This document shows, one piece after another, positions 52,745-61,436 of a stretch of 64,000 nt of DNA. Position 1 is the stretch's first letter, and each line of letters starts with the position of its first letter. The translations under genes and the position numbers were made by a program. A model generated the notes under the pieces. The model was not told the origin of the DNA. It worked only from the letters and a program-made list of their open reading frames with translations, and searched no databases. The DNA is from Leptospiraceae bacterium (GTDB lineage Bacteria > Spirochaetota > Leptospiria > Leptospirales > Leptospiraceae): positions 1-64,000 of the forward strand of contig JACKPA010000011.1 in NCBI GenBank assembly GCA_024233865.1. Direction: 5' to 3'.

Positions 52745-55700
52745 TGTAACAAACTTCAAAAAAGGGTTTGCCGGTAGATTGGCTGAAATCTTTGTAAACT
52801 CCCAATTAACTCCGGTTATTGCCATTGTAAGCATACTGCTTGGAATTATGGCTGTAATTTTTACACCAAAAGAAGAAGAACCTCAAATATCGGTTCCAAT
52901 GGTTGACATTATGACAATGGTTCCGGGCTTCGAAGCAAAAGAAGTGGAAAGGAAAGTAACTGAAACAATAGAGAGAACTGCATGGGGTTTGGAAGGTGTG
53001 GAATACGTGTATTCTGCTAGTAGTCCTCATCATAGCATTGTCACGGTGCGGTTTAAAGTTGGTGAACCAATGGAGCCTTCTCTTGTGAAAGTTCATCATA
53101 AGCTATTGGAAATAAAGCATCAACTGCCTTCCAATGCAATGGCTCCGGAAGTAAAATCGTTTTCGATAGATGATGTTCCCTTTTTAACCTTAACATTCAG
53201 TTCGGAAGAAAGGGATGATTATAGTCTGCGGACTCTTGTAGCTCCTTTGGCTCGTGAGTTATCCAGTACTCCTGATCTAAGCCAAGTGCAACTGCTAGGA
53301 GGAAGGAAAAAGAGTATCCGAGTTATTGTTGACCCAAAAAAGAGTGCCAATAGTGGTGTATCGCTTTCAGACATAGCAACCAATTTAAAAATGAACAATG
53401 CGTATGCTCCCTCCGGAAAAAACTGGGGAGAAAACGAAGTTTTCGACGTAGAAGTAGGTGGAAGGATTTCCAACCAAGAAGACGTGGAAAACATTGCCAT
53501 TGGTCAAAGAGCCGGTAGGATCATACGGATCAAAGACGTTGCAGAAGTTAGAGTGGGAGCAGAAGAAAGGACTAAAATTTCTATGCTTTTGGATAAATCT
53601 ATCGGTACAAAGCCTTTAAGTGCGGTTTCTATTGTATTTGCCAAAAGAAAAGGAACAAACGTTGTTGTTCTCTCTGCTGATCTTCTCGAAAGAGCAGAAC
53701 TCTTTTCCAAGAGTTTACCGCCTGATGTGAAACTATCCATACTTAGAGACTACGGAAAAACGGCAAAAGAAAAATCTTTTGAATTGATAGAGCACTTGAT
53801 CATAGCTACGGTGTCTGTCACTATTTTGATTGCTCTTGCAATGGGGTTTAGAGCCTCTCTTGTTGTTTCTATGGCAATTCCTGTCACCTTAGCTCTGACT
53901 CTTGCCATCTACTACTTTATGGGTTACACTCTGAACCGTGTTACTTTGTTTGCACTAATCTTTTCGATTGGAATTTTAGTTGATGATGCCATAGTGGTAG
54001 TTGAAAACATCGAAAGGCATTTGAGCGAAAATCCACAGTTGGGAATTGTCCAAGCTACCATTCGAGCCGTATCAGAAGTGGGAAATCCAACTATTTTGGC
54101 AACCTTTACCGTGATAGCCGCCATACTTCCGATGGCTTTTGTGAGAGGACTTATGGGACCTTATATGAAACCTATTCCCGTCGGAGCAAGTCTTGCGATG
54201 GTACTCTCTTTGTTTGTAGCCTTTATGGTAACGCCTTGGGCATCTGTGAGGCTCTTAAAGCAACACAGACACTCAGATTCTCATTCCGGGGAAACGGAAG
54301 AAGCAAAACAAGGAGTACTGGATAGGTTGTATGTACAAATAGCTGATAAACTTCTTTCTTCCAAGATGCAAGCACTCTTATTCGGAGGAATCACGATATT
54401 CTTACTCTTAGGGGCAATGAGCTTTGTCTATTTCAAATGGGTCAAGGTTAAAATGCTTCCTTTTGATAACAAAAACGAATTCCAAGTTATATTGGATTAT
54501 CCAACATCAACTCCCTTAGTAAAAACAAAAGATATGTCTATCGAACTGGCAAACGAACTCTTAAAGAACAAAGAAGTGAAAAAAGTTCAAATATTTGCAG
54601 GAGAGCCAGCCCCATTTTCCTTTTCCGGAATGGTAAAGCATACTTTTTTAAGACACCATGATTCAATGGCAGATTTACAGATCGTCCTTTCCGAAAAAGG
54701 CGATAGAAAGGAATCCAGCCATGAACTAATAGAATCTCTCCGAACGGCTATTTCCAAATTTGCTAAGAATAAAAACGCCATTGCCAAAGTATTGGAAATT
54801 CCTCCAGGTCCTCCTGTACTTGCTACAATGGTAGCGGAGATATATGGACCTAGTGAAAAGGAACGCCAAAAGGTAGCCAAAGAGATTTACGATATATTCA
54901 AAGCAGAGCCAAGTGTGGTCGACCTGGACTATTCCTGGAGAGAAGGAAGACAGAGGATAGTGTATGAATACGACCAGATCAAAGGTGGAGTTTTGGGTAC
55001 AAGGGCTGCCCAGGTGGTTGGTGCCGGACACTTAATATTTTCAGAAAATCATTTGGTTTCTCTGACAGAAGCCGAAAGCCCTGAAGAAGTTACCATAGAC
55101 TTGTCGATGGATCAAGAACACCGTTCTGGAAAAACTCCTTTTGCGGGCACAAGGATTTCTTCTTTTGAATCCGGGTCTATTCCGTTGGATGAAGTTATCA
55201 AAAAACCCGTTTATTTAAAAAATGAAACTCTGTATCGCAAAAATCTCAAACCCGTTTCTTATGTGTTTAGCGAATTATCCGGCTCGGAAGAAGCTCCTGT
55301 ATATGGAATTATCAAACTGAGTCCCCAGATCAAATATCCAATCCAAACGGCAGAAGTCCCCTGGAATACTCAGTCACCCGTTGTAAAATGGGACGGTGAA
55401 TGGTTTATCACCTATGAAGTGTTTCGGGATTTGGGTGGTGCTTTTGCGGTTGTAATGGTTCTTATATACGTGCTAGTGCTTGGTTGGTTTAAGAGTTATA
55501 CTGTTCCACTCATTATTATGACTCCTATCCCTATCAGCTTAATAGGAATCTTACCAGGTCATGCTGCTTTTGGGGCTTATTTTACGGCAACATCTATGAT
55601 AGGTTTTATAGCGGGTGCCGGTATCATTGTTCGGAACTCTATTATCTTGGTTGATTTTATAGAACAGCAGATACAAGAAGGTTTAAGCCTAAAAGAAGCC

Positions 55701-55934
55701 GTAATTACAGCCGGTGTGAAGAGATTCCGACCTATGCTTTTAACGGCTGCCGCTGTGGTCGTCGGAAGTTTTATCATGTTGTTTGATCCAATCTTTCAAG
55801 GACTTGCCATAAGCCTTATGACAGGTGAAGTCGCAGCAACTCTGCTTAGTCGATTGGCAGTGCCAGTTCTTTATTATTGGTTTATTGGAAACAGCAGAAA
55901 AGAAGTTCTCGTAGGTAATCACAATTCAACGTGA
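52737..55934 (+). CDS. RND efflux pump, inner-membrane subunit (AcrB/HAE1-like)
   Basis: 1065 residues with twelve membrane helices and two large periplasmic loops. The start TPKEEEPQISVPMVDIMTMV, PGFEAKEVERKVTETIER is typical of the more distant RND subfamily. The proton-relay helix FSIGILVDDAIVVVENIERH holds the two Asp residues. A His-rich loop (HRHSDSHSGE) lies in the central cytoplasmic part. Substrates cannot be told from sequence. The usual membrane-fusion adaptor gene is not in this operon or elsewhere in the window, so the pump must borrow one. Confidence 0.93.
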   Translation: MSDVTNFKKGFAGRLAEIFVNSQLTPVIAIVSILLGIMAVIFTPKEEEPQISVPMVDIMTMVPGFEAKEVERKVTETIERTAWGLEGVEYVYSASSPHHSIVTVRFKVGEPMEPSLVKVHHKLLEIKHQLPSNAMAPEVKSFSIDDVPFLTLTFSSEERDDYSLRTLVAPLARELSSTPDLSQVQLLGGRKKSIRVIVDPKKSANSGVSLSDIATNLKMNNAYAPSGKNWGENEVFDVEVGGRISNQEDVENIAIGQRAGRIIRIKDVAEVRVGAEERTKISMLLDKSIGTKPLSAVSIVFAKRKGTNVVVLSADLLERAELFSKSLPPDVKLSILRDYGKTAKEKSFELIEHLIIATVSVTILIALAMGFRASLVVSMAIPVTLALTLAIYYFMGYTLNRVTLFALIFSIGILVDDAIVVVENIERHLSENPQLGIVQATIRAVSEVGNPTILATFTVIAAILPMAFVRGLMGPYMKPIPVGASLAMVLSLFVAFMVTPWASVRLLKQHRHSDSHSGETEEAKQGVLDRLYVQIADKLLSSKMQALLFGGITIFLLLGAMSFVYFKWVKVKMLPFDNKNEFQVILDYPTSTPLVKTKDMSIELANELLKNKEVKKVQIFAGEPAPFSFSGMVKHTFLRHHDSMADLQIVLSEKGDRKESSHELIESLRTAISKFAKNKNAIAKVLEIPPGPPVLATMVAEIYGPSEKERQKVAKEIYDIFKAEPSVVDLDYSWREGRQRIVYEYDQIKGGVLGTRAAQVVGAGHLIFSENHLVSLTEAESPEEVTIDLSMDQEHRSGKTPFAGTRISSFESGSIPLDEVIKKPVYLKNETLYRKNLKPVSYVFSELSGSEEAPVYGIIKLSPQIKYPIQTAEVPWNTQSPVVKWDGEWFITYEVFRDLGGAFAVVMVLIYVLVLGWFKSYTVPLIIMTPIPISLIGILPGHAAFGAYFTATSMIGFIAGAGIIVRNSIILVDFIEQQIQEGLSLKEAVITAGVKRFRPMLLTAAAVVVGSFIMLFDPIFQGLAISLMTGEVAATLLSRLAVPVLYYWFIGNSRKEVLVGNHNST

Positions 55935-56002
55935 ACTTGAACTAAGATAGTGAATATACCGATAAAAAACCAAGAGATAGGTAGAATACATAAATACGTA
56001 AA

Positions 56003-56554
56003 ATGAGTCCAAGTGAATTAGAAAAAACTGCTTACCACGAATCAGGTCATGCTGTTATGGCATTTTTAAAAAAAGTGCGGATCTTACAGGTTTCCGTAAT
56101 TCCGGATGATAGCGTTGGGATTCTCGGTGTCTTGGTAAAGTCAAACAAAATAGAAATAGAATCTAATCAAACAAAGCAAAAGGAAGTCTTTCTAAATCGT
56201 TTGGAAAATTTCATTTTGGTGGCAATGGCGGGAATGGTGGCTGAGTTCATCCTAACGGGAATAAGAAACTACAAAGGTGCAGTACAAGATATAACTTATA
56301 TCCAAGATTTGCTTGCTCGTATCACATATAGCCAAAAAGAAAAAGAACTTTATGAAGACATGTTATGGGCAAGAACCTCTTTCATTTTGCGAGAAGAAGG
56401 AAACTGGAAGATGGTAAAGACTCTGGCGACTCACCTTTTGAACAAGTCTCCTACCCTAACAGGAAAACAAACTCTGGAAATTTTACGTAAAGCAAATTGG
56501 AATATTGATAAACAGAATATACAAAACATATCGGATTCATTGAATAGGAAGTAG
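56003..56554 (+). CDS. M41 (FtsH-like) metallopeptidase domain without AAA
   Basis: 183 residues. TAYHESGHAVMAFL carries the HExxH zinc site of the M41 family; NYKGAVQDITYIQDLLARIT holds the later Asp ligand region; VAMAGMVAEFILTG matches the AG-x-xAE motif. FtsH has an AAA+ ATPase in front, but here only the peptidase half remains, a known but less common architecture. It could degrade small or unfolded proteins, or act with a separate ATPase. Single gene. Confidence 0.82.
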   Translation: MSPSELEKTAYHESGHAVMAFLKKVRILQVSVIPDDSVGILGVLVKSNKIEIESNQTKQKEVFLNRLENFILVAMAGMVAEFILTGIRNYKGAVQDITYIQDLLARITYSQKEKELYEDMLWARTSFILREEGNWKMVKTLATHLLNKSPTLTGKQTLEILRKANWNIDKQNIQNISDSLNRK

Positions 56555-56589
56555 TCAAGCAAAATTTCCAACAAATCAGTGTTGTTTCC

Positions 56590-57459
56590 TTAGTTATATT
56601 CTATTAGTATGGATTCTTCAAATTTTTCCAAATCTTCATTGTATGCAAAACGACAAAAACTCACTTTATCACCCTTTATATCGCAGGTATAAAAACCACA
56701 AACATGTTTTTTATCGGAAATTCTAGTGCTGGATGCTGAATTCACAACCATGGTACCGCTAGCTTCCAGTCTGTGCAACCAATTATCATGGCTATGTCCA
56801 TGAAAGTAAACCAAGGGTGGATTTTGACTTAATTCCCGTAAAATATAATCTCGGTTTAACAATTTGTGGTGTTCCGTTTCTATTTTTCCCGGTGGATTCC
56901 ATATCGGATGATGACATACCAAAAAGTAATTTTGTATATTCCTTTTTTTTAAAAAATCCATTGTCTTAGAAACAACTTTTGGCTCGACATAACCGGATGC
57001 AATTGCTATGGGTGTGGGCCTATTGGAATCCCAGCCGATAATAGCTTTTCCATGGATATTTTTCTCATAGAGATAGAAATTCCCATCATTCGAGATAGGA
57101 GTCCCCAAATAATCCCCAAAAGTTTCCACAAACAAGTCTTTAGGTTTAAGCGAAGAAGTTGTATATCTATCATGATTTCCTGGTACCATAAAGGTTCTGT
57201 TATCAAGAATAGAAGAAAGCAGCTTTTTGGTCTCCAGAAACTCTTTTTTGTGAGATAAATTCGTAATATCTCCGGATACAATCAAGCAGTCATAATCCAT
57301 AGAGCGAATATGCTCAAACAGAGATTCTCGAATTTTTACAGGGTGTTTACCGGATCGTAATACTGTATAATTTAGGTATCCTGTAAACATTTTTCCCCTA
57401 AGTTGATAAATAGGAATCCGAACGGGAATATGCAAGTCTGAGATATGAACAATTTTCAT
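56590..57459 (-). CDS. Calcineurin-like metallophosphoesterase
   Basis: 289 residues. The motif series is complete: MKIVHISDLHIP (D-x-H), CLIVSGDITN (GD), MVPGNHDRYT (GNHD), VCHHPIW and YFHGHSHDN (GHxH). It binds two metals and hydrolyses phosphomonoesters or diesters, including cyclic nucleotides. The start overlaps the stop of the lipoyl-domain gene upstream (ATGA), so the two are translated together. Confidence 0.93.
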   Translation of the reverse strand: MKIVHISDLHIPVRIPIYQLRGKMFTGYLNYTVLRSGKHPVKIRESLFEHIRSMDYDCLIVSGDITNLSHKKEFLETKKLLSSILDNRTFMVPGNHDRYTTSSLKPKDLFVETFGDYLGTPISNDGNFYLYEKNIHGKAIIGWDSNRPTPIAIASGYVEPKVVSKTMDFLKKRNIQNYFLVCHHPIWNPPGKIETEHHKLLNRDYILRELSQNPPLVYFHGHSHDNWLHRLEASGTMVVNSASSTRISDKKHVCGFYTCDIKGDKVSFCRFAYNEDLEKFEESILIEYN

Positions 57460-57707
57460 CTTACTTCAAACTCCATCCTTCCGAGTATTTCATCTTTTTT
57501 TACTAAATCGCCGGAATTTTTTATAATCTCTTTTATTATACCCTTTTTTGGTGACTCCATTGGAAAAGCGGCTTTATCGGTGACAAGTTCTAGAAGTTCC
57601 TGTCCCTCTTCTACTTTGTCTCCGGGTTTTACATACCATTTTACAAGCTCAATTTTGTCTGAATCCCCTAGGTCGGGAGTTTTTAGTTCTAGTATTTTTT
57701 TTTCCAT
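57456..57707 (-). CDS. Stand-alone lipoyl/biotinyl domain protein
   Basis: 83 residues. KIELVKWYVKPGDKVEEGQE, LLELVTDKAAFPMESPKKG is a lipoyl domain with the modified Lys in DKAAF (classical E2 has DKA). E2 subunits normally carry catalytic and subunit-binding domains after this, which are missing, so it is a carrier only, like glycine-cleavage H or a free biotin/lipoate carrier. It heads a two-gene operon with the phosphoesterase. Confidence 0.85.
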   Translation of the reverse strand: MEKKILELKTPDLGDSDKIELVKWYVKPGDKVEEGQELLELVTDKAAFPMESPKKGIIKEIIKNSGDLVKKDEILGRMEFEVR

Positions 57708-57842
57708 TTTCTTTACTTTTAACTAAAATCATACTTGATTTTAAAACTCAATTGATATTGTATTATTTATAAATAATTATTTGTATTCATAGATTTATAA
57801 AATTTATTCATAACTGTAACCAAAATATTGACACTGGAATTT

Positions 57843-58679
57843 ATGGCAAATCGGAAAAAATATCTCACAAGCAAAGAAATCGTAGCCAACTTAGATGAAA
57901 TCATCAAAAGGGACGATTTCCACTTTTATATTAAGGGTCTCACAAGAGACACACGGGATTTATTGTCCAATCTGATAAATGGCTTATTGGAAAGAATTGG
58001 AGCAAATCCTTTGGCTACATTTCACCTTTTTAGTGGTCTTGTAGAAGCTCTGCTGAATGCTTTGAAAGGCAATTTGAGGTATATTGTATATAAAAAAGAA
58101 TTAGCTCTTAAACTTTCAGACGTAGAGCCTTCCAAAGAGGATATAGATCACCTGATTTCGGTAATTTTAGATACTAGTGCTCTCAGGGAAGCTATGCAAA
58201 GATATATTTTACCGGACAAAGTAAAAAGGATGGTTCAAACCATTTTATCTTTGGAAGAAAAAATCAGGGTTAAAAAAGTAGAGCTTTCAGAAAGAGACCA
58301 AGCTCTTCTTTTTTCTATTCGAGAAAGAATGAAACTAGACAATTGTAAAATTTCGATGAAAATCAGGCTTGACGAAAAAGAATTGTATATCCGAATAAAA
58401 AATGATTCTCCGGTTATGGACGAAGACATGGACAGAATTGAAGAGTCCAGAAGAAAGCACTACAAACTGTTCCAAGAAGGACGCTCTTTTGAATTTTTTA
58501 GACCGGAGCATTTGGATGAAAAAGAAAGCGCCGGTTTTGGTATCGCCATGATTGATGAAGGTTTTTATAATATGGGTTTGAATCCTTTGGAATATTTCAC
58601 CTATACTACCGGTTCTCATGTAACAACCGTTTATATGAGTTATCCTTTGGAGCAATTACGAAAAATGGAAGAGTTTTGA
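57843..58679 (+). CDS. Histidine-kinase-like ATP-binding protein
   Basis: 278 residues from the ATG at 57843 (a TTG at 57828 would add five). FSGLVEALLNALKGNLRYIV resembles the N-box (E-x-x-x-N-A-x-K) and ESAGFGIAMIDEGFYNMGL the G-box of the GHKL fold; no His phosphoacceptor or sensor domain is visible. Leptospires have several such ATPase-like proteins. It may be an anti-sigma or signalling protein. The next gene overlaps its stop (TTGA). Confidence 0.72.
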   Translation: MANRKKYLTSKEIVANLDEIIKRDDFHFYIKGLTRDTRDLLSNLINGLLERIGANPLATFHLFSGLVEALLNALKGNLRYIVYKKELALKLSDVEPSKEDIDHLISVILDTSALREAMQRYILPDKVKRMVQTILSLEEKIRVKKVELSERDQALLFSIRERMKLDNCKISMKIRLDEKELYIRIKNDSPVMDEDMDRIEESRRKHYKLFQEGRSFEFFRPEHLDEKESAGFGIAMIDEGFYNMGLNPLEYFTYTTGSHVTTVYMSYPLEQLRKMEEF

Positions 58680-59275
58680 GATATATATATTTTTTTATCC
58701 TTTTGGCTTATTTTTTTTGTGCTCCGCCCGCAAACATTAAGTACAATGACCGAGGAGTTGAGCATTATGAGAAGGGTGAGCTAAACAAAGCCATTGAACA
58801 ATACAAGCTTGCCATTCAAAACAAACCGAAAGACGCGGATGCCCACTATAACCTTGGTTTGGTGTATGACAAAAAAGGTGAATGGGACAACGCTATTGGA
58901 GAATACAAAAAGGTAATCCAATATCGACCCAAAGACGTAGATGCCTATAACAATTTGGGAGTGGATTATTTTGAAAAGGGTGATTGGAAATCTGCAGAAG
59001 AATCCTACCTATTAGCTATTCAAAACAAACCTGATTTTTCCATTGCACACAAAAACTTAGGTGTAGTTTATGAAAAACAGTCCAAAGCAGAAAAAGCAAT
59101 AGAAGAATACAACCTCGCCATAAAGTACAAACCTAAGTACATAAACGCACATTTTAATTTGGCAGCTCTTTATCTAAACAAAGGAATGAAAAAAGAAGGT
59201 TGTCAGCACCTCTATAAAGCGAAAGAATTTGGCGATAAAGAATCCAAAGAGTTGTTTGAAAAGCATTGTTTGTAA
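58676..59275 (+). CDS. TPR-repeat lipoprotein
   Basis: 199 residues starting at a TTG that overlaps the previous stop. The signal MRYIYFFILLAYFFC ends in a lipobox. Four to five TPR motifs follow (e.g. GELNKAIEQYKLAIQNKPKD, ADAHYNLGLVYDKKGEWDNA). It is a scaffold-like membrane-anchored protein, probably working with the ATP-binding protein upstream. Confidence 0.9.
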   Translation: MRYIYFFILLAYFFCAPPANIKYNDRGVEHYEKGELNKAIEQYKLAIQNKPKDADAHYNLGLVYDKKGEWDNAIGEYKKVIQYRPKDVDAYNNLGVDYFEKGDWKSAEESYLLAIQNKPDFSIAHKNLGVVYEKQSKAEKAIEEYNLAIKYKPKYINAHFNLAALYLNKGMKKEGCQHLYKAKEFGDKESKELFEKHCL

Positions 59276-59293
59276 TAAAACAAAGAAAAGAAA

Positions 59294-60235
59294 TCAATCA
59301 TCTTCTTCAACGTCAAATTCATATAGGCGAAATGGAAATGCTTTATTCAAAATCGTAATTTTATCTAGTTTTTTCTCAGAATAGTGCTGGTACAATTTCT
59401 TTTTTGTAGCAAAAAGAGACTTAGTCGGATTTTTTGCTTTTTCCAAATTTTCAAAAAACCAAAGAATGGTATTTGTAGAAGAATCTCCGGCATCATTGCT
59501 AATGATAGGTGCCATATAGTATTGGGTTGTTTCTTCTTCGGAAAAAACTTCTAAAAAATCAACGTTCACTCCCATCTGGCAAGAATCAAAATAAACAATC
59601 GTACAGTCTATGTTTTCGAGTTCATCGTCTGTTAGGCTTTCATCGTTGATTGTAATTTCACCGCTATTATCATCATCAAGTTCTCCATGAGCACTTATCA
59701 AAAGCAAACTAACATCGTCAGCCTCTTCTTCAATCTCTTCTACAGATATATCTTCCATTTCGTAGTATTCACAATTGGTGAGTTTGGCGTGTAAGATTTT
59801 ACAAGCTTTTTCTGGATCACAGGTTTTGTCAGATACAATAAGTCCATCTTCAATTTCAATTTCTGCATCTTCATCAATTTCAAAATCCGTTATTGTATAG
59901 GTGATTGCATGTGTAAGAAATAAAGGCTTGCCGTTTGCTTCCAACAAATCGTAAGCATGACACACAAAATCCGTATCAATAAAAAAGCATATATGGTCTA
60001 CTTCTTCTAAAAGGTCTTTTATAGGCTGGATAATCTTTTCGCTTAAGTATTGGATTGACTTGGAAAATTCATCAGCTTTTTTGGTTTCCAAGTCTTCCAA
60101 ACAGTCATATACAAATTGGAACCGATCGTCTATTTCTTCATAAGGAAGAGTAAACTCTTTTGTACCAGAGGCAGAAGAAGCCTCAATACAAAGTTCTTCT
60201 TCTGATTGGCTAATTTTTATTTGTAGTAATGACAT
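59294..60235 (-). CDS. CHAT-domain (caspase-like) cysteine protease candidate
   Basis: 313 residues, very acidic. LLLISAHGELDDDNSGEITI has the catalytic His (about residue 183) and VYFDSCQMGVNVDF the Cys (about 219), the His-Gly...Asp-Ser-Cys arrangement of the CHAT/HetF clan. The N-terminal half is an unknown alpha/beta domain. CHAT proteases act in CRISPR-linked and other conflict systems, activated by a partner; no partner is evident. It lies 14 bp after the sugar operon, which may be accidental. Confidence 0.7.
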   Translation of the reverse strand: MSLLQIKISQSEEELCIEASSASGTKEFTLPYEEIDDRFQFVYDCLEDLETKKADEFSKSIQYLSEKIIQPIKDLLEEVDHICFFIDTDFVCHAYDLLEANGKPLFLTHAITYTITDFEIDEDAEIEIEDGLIVSDKTCDPEKACKILHAKLTNCEYYEMEDISVEEIEEEADDVSLLLISAHGELDDDNSGEITINDESLTDDELENIDCTIVYFDSCQMGVNVDFLEVFSEEETTQYYMAPIISNDAGDSSTNTILWFFENLEKAKNPTKSLFATKKKLYQHYSEKKLDKITILNKAFPFRLYEFDVEEDD

Positions 60236-60249
60236 ATTTTTCCTTTATA

Positions 60250-61416
60250 TTATATGGAATTCAACAAGTCACACAAAGACTTAATTTTATCTCTTTCCAA
60301 ATCCGGAAAATTACCTATATAAAATCCATAAAAATGAATGTGGTCTACTTTAGGAAAATTTTCATAGTGCTTGTCGGGAATGATTCCTTTTAAATAAGGT
60401 TGTCTTGTTTGGTTTCCACCACCAGCACTTCCTCTCCTGAATTCAACCTTCGCTTCTCTGAGTGCATTCATCACCCTGTTACAGAAGTCCATATCAGGAT
60501 TATTCAAAACCAAATTAAAAGCATAGTTAGACATTCCTTCTAAGTCAAAATTTGTTTTGTATTTTTGGGAATCGAGGTTGCTCAAAAAATATCGGTAGTT
60601 TTCATTTCTTTTAACGTTGTTATCATCCAATCGTTTCAGTTGGTTTCTTCCGATAACAGCTCCTATTTCGCTATTCCTCATATTGTAAGCCGGGTAAGCA
60701 AAAATAAAGTCCGGATTCAAATCGGGAAATTTGGACTTATATTCATTTTTCATATTTTCGTCTGTCATCTCCCGAACCATTCCATGAGAACGGCACATTC
60801 TCAGAATCTGATAAATCTTCTCATCATTTGTACACACCATTCCACCTTCGATTGTACTCATGTGGTGGGCATAGTAATACGAAAAATTGGAAACCAAACC
60901 AAAGCTCCCTAATCTTTGTCCTTTAAACGTCGCACCATGAGCTTCACAAACGTCTTCTATCAAAGGAATATTTTTTTCTTTTAAGACGTTTAGAAGTTCA
61001 TCTGTCAAACCGTTAAAGCCCTGAACATAAGTCATAAAAACCGCTTTTGTATTAGAATTGAGTTTTGATATGACTTCTTTTGTGTCCATACACAAATTGT
61101 CAGGGTTTATATCCACAAATACGGGTTTGAATCCGTTTTGAATGACTGCCGCTATGTCTGATACCCAAGTCAAAGTGGGAACGATTACCTCACCTTCTCC
61201 ATATAGAATCTTCAGAGCAAGCATAGTTAACTGATTGGCTGAAGAACCTGAATTCAAATAAACACTGTATTTAACACCACACCACTCACTCCATTCCCGT
61301 TCAAATTCTTTTACATTGGTAGATTGAGTGAGAATAGGCTCACCTTGCAAAAAGCGGATAACGGTATCTAAGTCTTCACGAGTAATATTGTTATGCATCA
61401 AAGGTAAATGAATCAT
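60250..61416 (-). CDS. DegT-family sugar dehydrase with His in place of the PLP lysine (ColD/RfbH-like)
   Basis: 388 residues of the DegT/DnrJ/EryC1 fold. IEDVCEAHGATFKGQRLGSF holds the Asp that contacts PLP, but the lysine loop reads YYYAHHMSTIEGG, with His at residue 184 where aminotransferases have Lys. This change defines ColD (GDP-4-keto-6-deoxymannose 3-dehydrase) and similar 3-deoxy-sugar enzymes. It should make a 3,6-dideoxysugar intermediate. It is grouped with a split transketolase and a GDP-fucose-synthase-like gene in one operon. Confidence 0.85.
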   Translation of the reverse strand: MIHLPLMHNNITREDLDTVIRFLQGEPILTQSTNVKEFEREWSEWCGVKYSVYLNSGSSANQLTMLALKILYGEGEVIVPTLTWVSDIAAVIQNGFKPVFVDINPDNLCMDTKEVISKLNSNTKAVFMTYVQGFNGLTDELLNVLKEKNIPLIEDVCEAHGATFKGQRLGSFGLVSNFSYYYAHHMSTIEGGMVCTNDEKIYQILRMCRSHGMVREMTDENMKNEYKSKFPDLNPDFIFAYPAYNMRNSEIGAVIGRNQLKRLDDNNVKRNENYRYFLSNLDSQKYKTNFDLEGMSNYAFNLVLNNPDMDFCNRVMNALREAKVEFRRGSAGGGNQTRQPYLKGIIPDKHYENFPKVDHIHFYGFYIGNFPDLERDKIKSLCDLLNSI

Positions 61417-61436
61417 AATAATGCCTTTTTGGTTAA

